Positions 35,612 through 43,996 of a DNA stretch of 64,000 nucleotides are shown in pieces. A model generated the notes under the pieces. It saw nothing but the letters and a program-made list of their open reading frames with translations, was not told the origin of the DNA and ran no database searches. The position numbers were made by a program, and so were the translations under genes. Source of the stretch: Paenibacillus rhizosphaerae (GTDB lineage: Bacteria > Bacillota > Bacilli > Paenibacillales > Paenibacillaceae); NCBI RefSeq assembly GCF_014192015.1, contig NZ_JACHXJ010000002.1:1704989-1768988 (forward strand), given 5' to 3'. Each line of letters begins with the position of its first letter. Within the stretch, counting starts at the first letter, position 1.

Positions 35612-35861
35612 TGCGACGAAGAGGACAAGTAGATCCGGAAACGCCGTTCAGAGAACTGCCGGTTGGTGCGAGGCAGTGGGGTCCCGAATCAAAAAATCGT
35701 CTCTGAGCAGGCCCCCGAAATAATAGTAGACGGGCCCGGGATTCTACCGTTACAAAGAAGCATCGTTGTTGGACGATGGCTAAGAGGACGTTTTATGTAA
35801 ACGTCAATCAGGGTGGTAACGCGGAGTAACTCCGTCCCTTATGGGATGGGGTTTTTTTGCG
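35612..35861 (+). promoter_or_regulatory. T-box riboswitch (probable tRNA-Ile specifier)
   Basis: The leader shows the standard T-box landmarks in order: GACGAAGAGGACAAGTAG at the stem I base, CAGAGAACTGCCGG and GGTGCGAG in the distal stem I, TCTCTGAGC on its 3' side, the T-box AATCAGGGTGGTAACGCGG, and a terminator CCGTCCC-TTAT-GGGATGG followed by seven T. The codon in the specifier position appears to be ATC (AAAATCGTCTCTGAG), which would read isoleucine tRNA. Uncharged tRNA should stabilise the antiterminator and allow transcription of the acetyltransferase at 35890. Such leaders normally precede aminoacyl-tRNA synthetase or amino-acid genes. Confidence 0.9.
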
Positions 35862-35889
35862 TTCTAATTTAATAATTGGAGGTATTCAA

Positions 35890-36423
35890 ATGAGAAAGGT
35901 AATGGTTACAGAACGTCTGACATTGCGGCCACTTGAGCTTCATGACGCTGAATCAATGGCGAAATTGGCTGGAGAAAAAGAGGTGGCGGATACTACGCTG
36001 AACATGCCTCATCCTTATCCAACAGGTTCGGCTACTTCGTTTATCAAAGCGAGGCATGAGGCTGCAGAAAGAGGTGATGGTTACTCTTTCGCTGTTACTT
36101 TAACGGAAGATAACGCGTTTCTCGGAGTCGTTGGCCTACACGTAAATAAGAGGCACAATATGGCTGAGTTAGCGTATTGGATAGGTAAACCGTATTGGAG
36201 ATGTGGCTTTTGCACTGAGGCAGCCGCAAAGGTAGTTCAGTTTGCATTTGATGAGCTTAAGTTAAATCGCGTATTTGCTGCAGCGATGACGCGAAATCCT
36301 GCATCTTATAAGGTTATGGAGAAAATCGGAATGAAATATGAAGGGATTCTGCGTAATCATATTCGCAAGGGAGACGTTTATGAGGATCTGAGGCATTATG
36401 GACTTTTGCGGAGTGACGATTGA
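35890..36423 (+). CDS. RimJ/RimL-like GNAT acetyltransferase under T-box control
   Basis: The 177-residue protein begins MRKVMVTERLTLRPLELHDA, the hallmark of the RimJ/RimL/Acetyltransf_3 group. Acetyl-CoA motif A is AELAYWIGKPYWRCGFCTEA, with the usual GxG replaced by CGF. Motif B is NRVFAAAMTRNPASYKVMEK followed by IGMKYEG. AATTGGAGG precedes the ATG at 35890; an upstream in-frame ATG at 35857 lies in the T-box terminator. The T-box leader implies induction by uncharged tRNA, so this enzyme may inactivate an aminoacyl-tRNA-synthetase inhibitor (inference). Some RimL-type enzymes are known to acetylate aminoacyl-nucleotide toxins such as processed microcin C. Confidence 0.9.
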   Translation: MRKVMVTERLTLRPLELHDAESMAKLAGEKEVADTTLNMPHPYPTGSATSFIKARHEAAERGDGYSFAVTLTEDNAFLGVVGLHVNKRHNMAELAYWIGKPYWRCGFCTEAAAKVVQFAFDELKLNRVFAAAMTRNPASYKVMEKIGMKYEGILRNHIRKGDVYEDLRHYGLLRSDD

Positions 36424-36424
36424 A

Positions 36425-36510
36425 CTAATAACGGGAAACGATAGCTCAATAAATCTCAAATACGCGGCTGCCGTATGATCGGCAGCCGCGTTGTGCTAAC
36501 GGGCAGGATA
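36425..36510 (+). repeat. Repeat B (B4)
   Basis: Box TAACGGGAAACGATAG, hairpin GCGGCTGCCG/CGGCAGCCGC, then box CTAACGGGCAGGATAC. It starts within two bases of the acetyltransferase stop. Nearly identical to B9. Confidence 0.9.
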
Positions 36511-36605
36511 CTTCCAATTGCTGTATAATTAATATGCGAAATGGTTTGATATAAGGGATCCAGTTTGCGAAGCTGGATCAAATGCTTCAGGGTAGAGGTG
36601 CTCCG

Positions 36606-36873
36606 GTGAATGAAAAGTCCATTGCTCAGCTTTACGTAATGACGGCAAATATTCCGGAAGAAGGCGTAGAGAAATTTAATGATTATGAAAGTCATGTACT
36701 ACCTTTACTTAATGAGCACGGCGCGAAATTGGAAAGAAGACTCCAAAGCCCTGATCGTCTCATTGAGATTCATATCATCTGGTTTCCATCAGACCTAGGC
36801 GCAACGAGCGTATCTATCTTCTTGTTGAATCAGGCGCTGAGATTGAGTTAAGGGTGATGAAAGACTTGAAGTA
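36606..36873 (+). pseudogene. Small dimeric alpha/beta-barrel protein, copy 1 (deleted)
   Basis: This is a near-identical duplicate of 50721-51017, starting at a GTG with AGAGGTG upstream. Relative to that copy, about 28 bases after the codons for HIIWFPS are missing plus one further base. The frame then runs wrongly (DLGATSVSIF) and ends early. The DNA downstream, including the original stop region GACTTGAAGTAATAAG, is still present. The intact version is described at 50721. It is part of a duplicated module including its flanking B repeats. Confidence 0.8.
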
Positions 36874-36878
36874 ATAAG

Positions 36879-36904
36879 CTATCGGGGAACGATAGCTCAA
36901 TGAA
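36879..36904 (+). repeat. Repeat B, first box (B5)
   Basis: CTATCGGGGAACGATAG plus CTCAATGAAGG, following pseudogene copy 1. It matches B10 after copy 2. Confidence 0.75.
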
Positions 36905-36987
36905 GGCATTTGAAGGCAGCCGCCACAAAAGCAGGTTGATGAAGTACAGAATTAACAAGAACGATGTTGAGACAGATCTCTGTCGAG

Positions 36988-37182
36988 GGACAAGAACATA
37001 GTCCCAATGAAAGCCGCTATTTTAGCGGTTTTTTTGTTTATCGGTACAAGTTCTTGTCCCGAAGAAAAGACAAGAACTTGTACCGACTGCCGTAAAGGAC
37101 AAGAACATAATCCGATTACCGATTAGATAAGCATCAAACTACATTTCACTACACTAATTCATTATGCTAACGGGCAGGTTAA
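36988..37182 (+). repeat. Repeat A (A7)
   Basis: Complete: GGACAAGAACATAGTCCC start, hairpin with T-run, central inverted repeat around GAAGAAAA, and terminal box CTAACGGGCAGGTTAA. Its right edge truncates a minus-strand aldo/keto reductase. Confidence 0.92.
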
Positions 37183-37343
37183 CGCCAAAACTTCCGTCGC
37201 CCCGTATCAAACATAGTCACACCTAGATTAAATGCTCCTTGAATCGTACGCACAGAGTCTTCATTGTCAGGCATCATCATCGTTCCGAGGCTGATACCTG
37301 AGACTTCGAGTCCTTGGTTACCCAGTTTTCTCTTCTCTAGCAT
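37179..37343 (-). pseudogene. Aldo/keto reductase N-terminal fragment
   Basis: From an ATG at 37343 the minus strand reads MLEKRKLGNQGLEVSGISLG, then TMMMPDNEDSVRTIQGAFNL. This is almost the same as the start of the intact reductase at 53752 (MPQRRKLGNEGLEVSAISLG). After 50 codons, at GVTMFDTG, it runs into the end of repeat A7, whose last bases supply the stop. The remaining 260 residues are missing. The break lies exactly at the repeat edge. Confidence 0.85.
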
Positions 37344-37449
37344 ATAGGTTCCCTCATTACGAATGTTATTATTACAGAACTTCTGCTATAACTGTTTGGA
37401 GTTGACTCAGAATAACTCGGTTGCCTTAGTTCATCTTAGACTTCAAGAT

Positions 37450-38493
37450 TCATTTAACAAGTGAATCCTCAATTTGCTGCTTTCTCGACGCACTCCATGT
37501 ATCAATCATCCATCCTGGATATTCCACAGTTAGCTTGCTTGCCTCGTTCAAGGCTTGAAGGTCCTCTTCGGTCAGACGAATTGTTGTCGCTCCAATATTT
37601 TCATTCAGCTGTTCAACTCTCTTGGTACCGATAATAATGCTTGTGACGGCTGATTGGTGCAGCAGCCAGGACAATGCCAACTGAGCAACAGTCGTTTGCT
37701 TTTGCTCCGCCATTACCTTCAAAACGTCGATTATGTCATACGCTTGTTCCTTATTAACTGGTGGGAAGTCCAAATTCGTACGACGGCTTTCATCAACGCT
37801 GGTTTGTTCCCGACTGTATTTCCCGCTTAAAAAACCTCCTGCCAGCGGGCTCCAAATCATAAGTCCCAAGCCTTCACTCTCTGCCATTGGAATTACCTCT
37901 CGTTCAAGCTCTCTTCCAGCTAGCGAATAGTAGGCTTGAACCGACGCGAATTTTTCAAAGTTGTTCAACTTCGATATTCCAATGGCTTTTTGAATTTGCC
38001 AAGCGGCCCAGTTGGAAACACCGATATAACGAACCAATCCTTGCCGAACAAGATCGTTTAAGGTACTTAGTGATTCCTCAATTGGTGTTGCAGGATCAAA
38101 GCCATGAAGCTGATACAGATCGATATAATCGAGCTGTAATCTTTGAAGACTTGCTTTAACTCCATCCATGATGTGGCCACGTGAGGATCCACGATGATTC
38201 GGGCCTGTTCCCATATTTCCAAACACTTTGGTAGCAACGACAACATCGTCTCTTTTGATTCCCAGATTTTTTAATGCTTGACCCGTAATGCGCTCCGATT
38301 CACCACCGGAATACGTATCGGCAGTGTCAATAAAGTTAATTCCGGCCTCAATGGCTCTTGCAAGCAGTCCGTCAGCATCTTTCTGGCCAACATGGCCAAA
38401 CACGCTGAAATCATCCCTTCCTCCAAAAGTCATAGTACCAAGAGCCAATTCAGAAACAAAGAGACCTGTTGAGCCGAGTTTTTTATATCGCAT
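37450..38493 (-). CDS. Aldo/keto reductase
   Basis: The 347-residue NADPH-dependent reductase starts MRYKKLGSTGLFVSELALG, with TGGAGG upstream of the ATG at 38493; the longer open frame to 38628 is not needed. The catalytic tetrad can be followed: Asp in NFIDTADTYSGG (with the Tyr two residues later), Lys in VVVATKVFG, and His in YIDLYQLHGFDP. The cofactor-binding end shows IIIGTKRVEQLNENIGA. Members reduce aldehydes and ketones. It is divergent from the TetR-like gene at 38649, which may control it. Confidence 0.9.
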   Translation of the reverse strand: MRYKKLGSTGLFVSELALGTMTFGGRDDFSVFGHVGQKDADGLLARAIEAGINFIDTADTYSGGESERITGQALKNLGIKRDDVVVATKVFGNMGTGPNHRGSSRGHIMDGVKASLQRLQLDYIDLYQLHGFDPATPIEESLSTLNDLVRQGLVRYIGVSNWAAWQIQKAIGISKLNNFEKFASVQAYYSLAGRELEREVIPMAESEGLGLMIWSPLAGGFLSGKYSREQTSVDESRRTNLDFPPVNKEQAYDIIDVLKVMAEQKQTTVAQLALSWLLHQSAVTSIIIGTKRVEQLNENIGATTIRLTEEDLQALNEASKLTVEYPGWMIDTWSASRKQQIEDSLVK

Positions 38494-38648
38494 GAAAATT
38501 ACCTCCATGATTGTAAAAGTTGCACCGGTGTGAAAAAAATATAGCATACAAATTAAACGAAGTAAACTAAAACTTAAAATAAGTACACTTTGTATCTTTC
38601 GTCTGATTGCGTTATAATGTTGGTACATATATTAGCAGGAGGCTTCTT

Positions 38649-39287
38649 ATGGATCGCTCGACCAAAACAAAGTATTTTGAACTGATACTTCCACATATCC
38701 GCAAGCGCGGCTTCAGTCACATGAAGATCGATGAAATTCTTAAGTATTTAAACATAAGCAAAGCCACGTTTTATAAGCATTTTTCTTCGAGGGACGATTT
38801 GATTGAACAACTTGTGATTGATTATGCTTCGCAGGTTGTTGATGTGGATCCAATCGTCTTAGATAAAGAAATGCCATTTAGCCGACGCTTTCAACGTATA
38901 TTTGAACAGTCGATGCTTAGCGTTTTGATCATGTCAGATGAATTTTATTACGATATTAAGCAAAACCAACCCGCGCTGATTTCACATATCACAGCTGCAC
39001 AGACTAAGCGATGTGACCTATTACAACAGTTTTACCGTGAGGGATTTGATAAAGGTATTTTCCGATCTATTAACCCGGTCGTATTTTTTTTGCAGGACGA
39101 TCCCGTTCTACGTAGGTTAATGGACCCGTTCCTGCTTAATTACTACAACACAACGCTAAAGCAACAATTTCTGGATTACTACACAATAAAAAAAGCTTCA
39201 CTATTTAAAGACAATTTTCTAAACACGGTGGAAGACAAACTTATTGAGCAGAAAATTACCGATATTCTTAGAATCAGTCTTAACTAA
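38649..39287 (+). CDS. TetR-family transcriptional regulator
   Basis: The 212-residue protein has an N-terminal TetR helix-turn-helix: KYFELILPHIRKRGFSHMKI, then DEILKYLNISKATFYKHFSS. The long C-terminal part has no recognised motif and would hold the ligand pocket. The ATG at 38649 has AGGAGG upstream; the longer frame from 38607 lacks one. It is divergent from the aldo/keto reductase with 155 bases between the starts, the usual arrangement of a regulator and its target. It is followed by a strong terminator. Confidence 0.85.
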   Translation: MDRSTKTKYFELILPHIRKRGFSHMKIDEILKYLNISKATFYKHFSSRDDLIEQLVIDYASQVVDVDPIVLDKEMPFSRRFQRIFEQSMLSVLIMSDEFYYDIKQNQPALISHITAAQTKRCDLLQQFYREGFDKGIFRSINPVVFFLQDDPVLRRLMDPFLLNYYNTTLKQQFLDYYTIKKASLFKDNFLNTVEDKLIEQKITDILRISLN

Positions 39288-39307
39288 AGAAACTATATCG
39301 ACTCCGA

Positions 39308-39339
39308 AAAAGAACCTTGAAAAATCAAGGTTCTTTTTC
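39308..39339 (+). terminator. Rho-independent terminator
   Basis: AAAGAACCTTGA and TCAAGGTTCTTT pair around AAAA and run into T residues; bidirectional by its A/T flanks. Confidence 0.88.
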
Positions 39340-39412
39340 ATTTGCACGTATCTTCTTGTCTTTTTTGAGAGTTTGGCTGTTCGGTTCCTCTGCATGCAGA
39401 CTAGTCTGTGCA

Positions 39413-40609
39413 TTATTCTGCAAATGAAGTTTGATCCTTCACTTGACGTTTGCTGCCGAAGACTACAGCAGTTGTTGCAGCAGCTACAGCAATGGAAGCA
39501 GCAGCAATCCAAGTAATCGCGTGCAGCGATACATGTTCGATAATGACGCCACCGATCCCGGCACCTGCCGCCATAGCCAGTTGCAATACGGAAGTGTTCA
39601 AGCCAAGCATAATGCCGGATGCCTCCGGAGATAATGTAATCAGATAATATTGCTGGGTTGGAGCGGACGACCAGGAGAAGAAGGACCAGAGCATCAGAAG
39701 GACAAATACAAGGAATGCTGCAGTGCCGGAGGCTGCAGAAAACACGATCAGCATAACCATATTAAGCAGCATCCCTCCGGTTAATGTCTTTGCAACTCCC
39801 CATTTGTCCGTGCTGAATCCGCCTGCCTTAGAACCGATCAGACTAGCGATACCATATGCAAACAGCGCAACGCTTACCCAGCGTTCGCTCATATTGGCAA
39901 CTTCGAGCAGATAAGGGGACAGGTAGGTAAAGGCAATGGCATAACCCAATATCCAAAAGAATGTAATGCCTAGCGCTAGCGCGATTTGCGGTTTCTTCAC
40001 CATAGTTAGTTGTTTTGCAAGGGAAACCGGCTCTTCGCCATCCATACGCGGTATAGACCGTGCAACAATGGGCATACCGAGAATGGAAAGCAGAGCGATA
40101 CCGCCGAAAATCAGCTTCCAATCGTAAGATGCTGCGATGATTCTGCCAAGCGGTACGCCTAGAATTAGCGAGGCGCTAATTCCCATAAGCACAATGGCGA
40201 TTGCGCTCCCCTGTTTGTTAGGAGGGGCTAGTTTGGCGGCTACGGTAAGTGAGGTCACCACAAATACACCTGTACCTAGAGCCATAATGACCCTCGCTAG
40301 CAACATGAAGCCATATCCGGGCAAAATAACTACTAAAGCGTTGCCTACGACGATGAAGGCAAGTGAATAAAGCAGCAAGTCCCGTCGATTGATCCGGGCC
40401 GTAACTGCCATCAGGATAGGAGTTCCGACAGCGTATGCCAATGAGAAGGCCGTTATGAGCTGACCAGCGGCAGATATTGTCACCCCGATATCCGCAGCAA
40501 CTTTATCTAATATGCCCGCGATCATGTATTCGGATGTCCCGATGAGAAAACTGACCGCGGCAAGCATGTAGACTTTCCAGTATTTATTCGTATTTATCAA
40601 TTCCTTCAA
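39413..40609 (-). CDS. MFS exporter (DHA1, AraJ-like)
   Basis: The 398-residue transporter has twelve predicted helices. Near the N-terminus it shows FLIGTSEYMIAGILDKVAAD, followed by the motif A-like ARINRRDLLL and motif C-like GVPLGRIIAASYDWK. This group exports sugars, arabinose-like compounds or drugs by proton antiport. The annotated start is TTG at 40609, whose ribosome binding site is poor; a start a few codons later is possible. It is intact, unlike the related exporter at 2619. The SDR gene at 40730 lies upstream in the same direction. Confidence 0.85.
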   Translation of the reverse strand: MKELINTNKYWKVYMLAAVSFLIGTSEYMIAGILDKVAADIGVTISAAGQLITAFSLAYAVGTPILMAVTARINRRDLLLYSLAFIVVGNALVVILPGYGFMLLARVIMALGTGVFVVTSLTVAAKLAPPNKQGSAIAIVLMGISASLILGVPLGRIIAASYDWKLIFGGIALLSILGMPIVARSIPRMDGEEPVSLAKQLTMVKKPQIALALGITFFWILGYAIAFTYLSPYLLEVANMSERWVSVALFAYGIASLIGSKAGGFSTDKWGVAKTLTGGMLLNMVMLIVFSAASGTAAFLVFVLLMLWSFFSWSSAPTQQYYLITLSPEASGIMLGLNTSVLQLAMAAGAGIGGVIIEHVSLHAITWIAAASIAVAAATTAVVFGSKRQVKDQTSFAE

Positions 40610-40729
40610 TTGTTAATTTTGCGCAAGCTGAGAAAAAGAGTGACGGCAATTAGCGCTTTGGATAACACCTCATTACCGTCACAATCCCTGTTTAGTTACA
40701 AGAGTAAAATCAAGAATTTAATTTTAAGC

Positions 40730-41491
40730 TTACCAAGGAAGTTCTGTTTCCATGTGGATAAACCTTCCTGATGGGCCGTTTTCAGGCAAGGTGGCTAGTC
40801 GGATGCTTGTTTTTGCACCATCTGATACATCCGTATCTGCGTATTTACCGCCAAGCTCCGTTTTCACCCAGCCTGGATGGGCTGCGTTTACTTTGATTGG
40901 CGTTTCTTTAAGTTCATGCGCAAGATGAATCGTAAAGGAGTTCACTGCTGCTTTTGAAGCGTTGTAAGCCAGCAGCTTCAAATCGTATATAGGAGATGCG
41001 GAATCCGATTGGAGCGTAAGCGAACCAAGAATGCTGGACAAATTAACGATTCTGGCGGCAGGCGATTTGCGCAGCAACGGCAGAAGAAGTTGTGTCAGCT
41101 CAACCTGAGCAAAAAAGTTGGCGTTGAACGTTTGCCGCAATACCTCATAAGACACAGAGGTCGTATTATTCATCGGCGAAAGATGTTCAACCTCTAATTG
41201 AACTCCAGCGTTGTTAATAAGAATGTCCAATCTGCCAAACTGCTGTTCAAAATAAGCATAAGCTCCGCGTAGGTCCTCTGAATTCGTAAGATCTAGCGCA
41301 AGAATGTCGGCTTGAATGCCTTCGGCAAGCAGCTGGCTAACGGCTTCTTCACCTTTAGCACGGTTACGCACACCGATGACCACAATTGCACCTAGTCTTC
41401 CGAGCTCGCGTGCCGTCTCAAAACCAATCCCGCGGTTGCCTCCAGTAACAAATGCAACTTTTCCATCGAGAACCTTTTCAGTGGTATTCAT
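40730..41491 (-). CDS. Short-chain dehydrogenase/reductase
   Basis: The 253-residue SDR starts MNTTEKVLDGKVAFVTGGNR and continues GIGFETARELG, giving the cofactor motif TGGNRGIG. It has LINNAG, an active-site serine in IVNLSSILGSL, and YNASK (YxxxK). The length and AHPGWVKTE after the active site fit carbonyl reductase-like members that use NADPH. GAGGAG precedes the ATG. It is divergent from the MmyB-like regulator at 41827 and may form a transcription unit with the MFS exporter downstream. Confidence 0.9.
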   Translation of the reverse strand: MNTTEKVLDGKVAFVTGGNRGIGFETARELGRLGAIVVIGVRNRAKGEEAVSQLLAEGIQADILALDLTNSEDLRGAYAYFEQQFGRLDILINNAGVQLEVEHLSPMNNTTSVSYEVLRQTFNANFFAQVELTQLLLPLLRKSPAARIVNLSSILGSLTLQSDSASPIYDLKLLAYNASKAAVNSFTIHLAHELKETPIKVNAAHPGWVKTELGGKYADTDVSDGAKTSIRLATLPENGPSGRFIHMETELPW

Positions 41492-41826
41492 TTTTTATTT
41501 CTCCTCTCGTTTTGACTCGTTTTTTTGTTTTACAAGCATAGCCGCTGTCGGCTCTATGGTTCATTTGCTGGGCACAGCACACAGCAAATTAATTTAGTCA
41601 TTTCGGATTGCCTCCTCTTTGTTCCGTGCAAGAACATCATAAAACGATTTTTCGCCGTGAGACAGTACCGCGTTTATTGTGCAATTACGGATACAACAAC
41701 TCCTGAACCTAGTACTGTGACTACCACCTTTATATCTCAGTACGTTGTAACGAAGAGGGGCATAGGTTGCTTTTTGCCAGAGAATGAGGAAAATATAAAA
41801 TGGAACAACTCGGGGAGGAATTAATC
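41492..41826. other. Divergent control region, SDR and HTH regulator
   Basis: No gene is supported in these 335 bases between two divergent starts. The region should hold both promoters and the regulator's binding site; no clear palindrome was identified by eye. Confidence 0.4.
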
Positions 41827-42684
41827 ATGAGTGAAGATATACGACGCAAGGAGCTGGCCGATTTTCTGAAAAATCGCCGTCAGAGATTAAACCCGGAAGC
41901 TGTCGGGCTGCCAGGCTCCAATGGCATCAGGAGACGTTCAAGCGGACTGCGCCGGGAGGAAGTAGCCACGCTTGCCGGTATTTCACTGCATTGGTATACC
42001 GCTTTGGAGCAAGGCAGAGATATTCGGGTATCGAACAGCGTGCTGGAAAGCTTGGCCAGAGTGCTTCATTTGGAGCAGGATGAACGGGTTCATCTCTATA
42101 TACTCGCAAATCGTAACGCGCCGTTTGAATCCTCGTCCGAGGCACCCACGACTATGCATTCTGATCCTGAACTGGCCCTTATCGTAAATCAATTCGGTCA
42201 CATGCCCGCTTATGCGATTGATGGGCAATGGAACCTGCTGACGTGGAATGAGGCAGCTTCAAAAATGTTCGGAGGATTTAACCATATTTGTGAGAAAAGC
42301 GGAATGAAAAATTTCATTTATTTGTTATTTACGGATCCGGAATTACGAAATAAATTCGTGGATTGGGAGTCATCTGCCGCCAAGTTGGTCGCTGCCTTTA
42401 GGACGGCATATGCCCGCAGAATGGAGAATCCATGCGTAAATGTGATAGTTGAAGACTTAGAAGAGGAAAGCGCTGAATTCGCGGAGATGTGGAAACGACA
42501 TGATGTCAGGTCGCTGCGAGAAAATCAGTTTCGTCTTGTACATCCGGCAATAGGGGAGTTGGATGTGCGGTCAAACGCCTTTTATGCGGCGGGACATGAG
42601 GATGCCACTTTGGTTGTTTATACGCCGGCAACTGTTGTTGATGAGGACCAGTTGAGAAAGCTCGATGAAGTTTCATTTCCGTGA
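41827..42684 (+). CDS. MmyB-like HTH transcriptional regulator
   Basis: The 285-residue regulator has an XRE helix-turn-helix (residues 1-80) with the subgroup signature GIRRRSSGLRREEVATLAGI and SLHWYTALEQGRD. The MmyB-like ligand domain follows, including MPAYAIDGQWNLLTWNEAAS, LLFTDPELRNKFVDWE and FAEMWKRHDVR. The domain is related to PAS and may bind a fatty acid or similar ligand. GGGGAGGA precedes the ATG at 41827. It is the only intact one of three such genes in the window and is divergent from an SDR, a common regulator-target pair. Confidence 0.92.
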   Translation: MSEDIRRKELADFLKNRRQRLNPEAVGLPGSNGIRRRSSGLRREEVATLAGISLHWYTALEQGRDIRVSNSVLESLARVLHLEQDERVHLYILANRNAPFESSSEAPTTMHSDPELALIVNQFGHMPAYAIDGQWNLLTWNEAASKMFGGFNHICEKSGMKNFIYLLFTDPELRNKFVDWESSAAKLVAAFRTAYARRMENPCVNVIVEDLEEESAEFAEMWKRHDVRSLRENQFRLVHPAIGELDVRSNAFYAAGHEDATLVVYTPATVVDEDQLRKLDEVSFP

Positions 42685-42754
42685 GAATGTAAAAAAGAGG
42701 CTCTCCAGAAGCGAAGTGCGAGCGGCCGGCGATATAATCCAGAACTAAATCATT

Positions 42755-43015
42755 TTGTCGGATGAAAAGAACATAGGCAGAAAGCCGCATAGAGCTGTTC
42801 TGCACTTATGGGTTCCGCAAATCGGGTTTCCGGATCGGCATCGGAAATTTTTTGAACAGAAGGGGAAAGAAATCGCCTGTTTCGAGGAAAGGCTATTGTG
42901 CTACCAGTTATTCAAGGGACTCGATGGGCTGCGATTTTACGCCAAGAAAGGCGACAAGCCGAGTTACGACTTTATGAAATCCCAATTGATCCCGCTCCTA
43001 AAGCAGGCAAAGTAG
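42755..43015 (+). CDS. Hypothetical fragment, C-terminal part of an unknown protein
   Basis: The frame ends with coding-like text: WVPQIGFPDRHRKFFEQKGK, EIACFEERLLCYQLFKGLDG and LRFYAKKGDKPSYDFMKSQ. The first 15 codons look unrelated and no ribosome binding site is seen, so it is probably the 3' end of a truncated gene. It ends 46 bases before repeat A8. No family was recognised. Confidence 0.35.
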   Translation: MSDEKNIGRKPHRAVLHLWVPQIGFPDRHRKFFEQKGKEIACFEERLLCYQLFKGLDGLRFYAKKGDKPSYDFMKSQLIPLLKQAK

Positions 43016-43060
43016 AAGGCGGCATAACAAGATCCAGGACCTTAATTGCATGATGTCGGA

Positions 43061-43255
43061 GGACAAGAACATAGTCCCATTGAAAGTCGCTATTTTAGGC
43101 GGCTTTTTTATTTTATCGGTACAAGTTCTTGTCCCATGCCAAGGACAAGAACTTGTACCGATTACCGTAATGGACAAGAACATGATCCGATTGCCGATTA
43201 GGTATAAATCCAATCGGTTTCCACCCGCTATTCATTAAGCTAACGGGCAGAATAG
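43061..43255 (+). repeat. Repeat A (A8)
   Basis: Complete copy with GGACAAGAACATAGTCCC, hairpin with one extra G, T-run, central inverted repeat and final box CTAACGGGCAGAATAG. Confidence 0.92.
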
Positions 43256-43287
43256 TGTAACTAATTTCCTTTGATATTAATTGATAA

Positions 43288-43459
43288 ATTCAAGATACAA
43301 GAGAAAGGGAAAAGGAATTTGAACGTAAGCTTGAAATGTCTAAAGAGCAAGCTTATAACATGACAAGGGAAGCATTCGATATAATCATTCAGTATTTCGA
43401 ACACCTCAACTCAAATCCAGAATTGTTGATGTCTCAACCATTTCTCAATCGTCAACCCC
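43288..43459 (+). pseudogene. Unknown charged-helix fragment
   Basis: Directly after A8 a frame opens after a stop and reads DTREREKEFERKLEMSKEQA, then YNMTREAFDIIIQYFEHLNS. This is strongly coding-like with coiled-coil character. It merges into the 3' end of the minus-strand HxlR gene and has no start signal of its own. It is probably a gene fragment; no family was recognised. Confidence 0.35.
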
Positions 43460-43473
43460 CTACTGCAGTACTT

Positions 43474-43821
43474 TTAATCGATATGCAAAATTTGCACTTC
43501 TCCTTCAGCGAATGTTTTATCGGCATAACCGTCACCCCATTGACAAAGCGCTCTTAGAATCGGTTCAAGCGATTGCCCAAGCTCTGTGGTCGAATATTCG
43601 ACCTTCGGAGGGACCTGATTAAACATTTTTCTGCTTACAAGTCCATCAGCTTCCAATTCTCTAAGCGTTTGGATAAGCATTTTTTGAGAAATATTATGCA
43701 CAAGCCGCTTTAACTCACTCGTTCGTTTTGGACCATGTATCAAATAATATAAAACTAGCCCTTTCCATTTCCCCCCAATTACCTCCAACGTAACTTCAAG
43801 GTTACAGTAATAAACTTTCAT
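43474..43821 (-). CDS. HxlR-family transcriptional regulator
   Basis: The 115-residue regulator has the HxlR winged helix. The cysteine close to the N-terminus (YYCNLEVTLEVIGGKWKGLV) is present, followed by LIHGPKRTSELKRLVHNIS, QKMLIQTLRELEADGLVSRK and the wing KVEYSTTELGQSL. Several HxlR proteins sense electrophiles through this cysteine. CTGGAGG precedes the ATG. It is divergent from the SDR at 43997, its probable target. Confidence 0.92.
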   Translation of the reverse strand: MKVYYCNLEVTLEVIGGKWKGLVLYYLIHGPKRTSELKRLVHNISQKMLIQTLRELEADGLVSRKMFNQVPPKVEYSTTELGQSLEPILRALCQWGDGYADKTFAEGEVQILHID

Positions 43822-43996
43822 TTAGTAATCTCCTCCAGCGTCAATTATTACTTTTTGGTTACTATATCACAAAAAAGTGGGTACTTCTATTATTATTACT
43901 TTTGATACATAATTTAATTTGTGGGATCCGCTTATCTTGTCATCAGCACAACAGCGATGTTAGCCACAAATCGACGCAAGAAGGGAGAAGTTTACT

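Noticed and set aside
43470..43510. Isochorismatase-like start (TAVLLIDMQN) on the plus strand
   Set aside because: This is the antisense of the C-terminus of the HxlR gene (ILHID). There is no downstream coding sequence or start signal.
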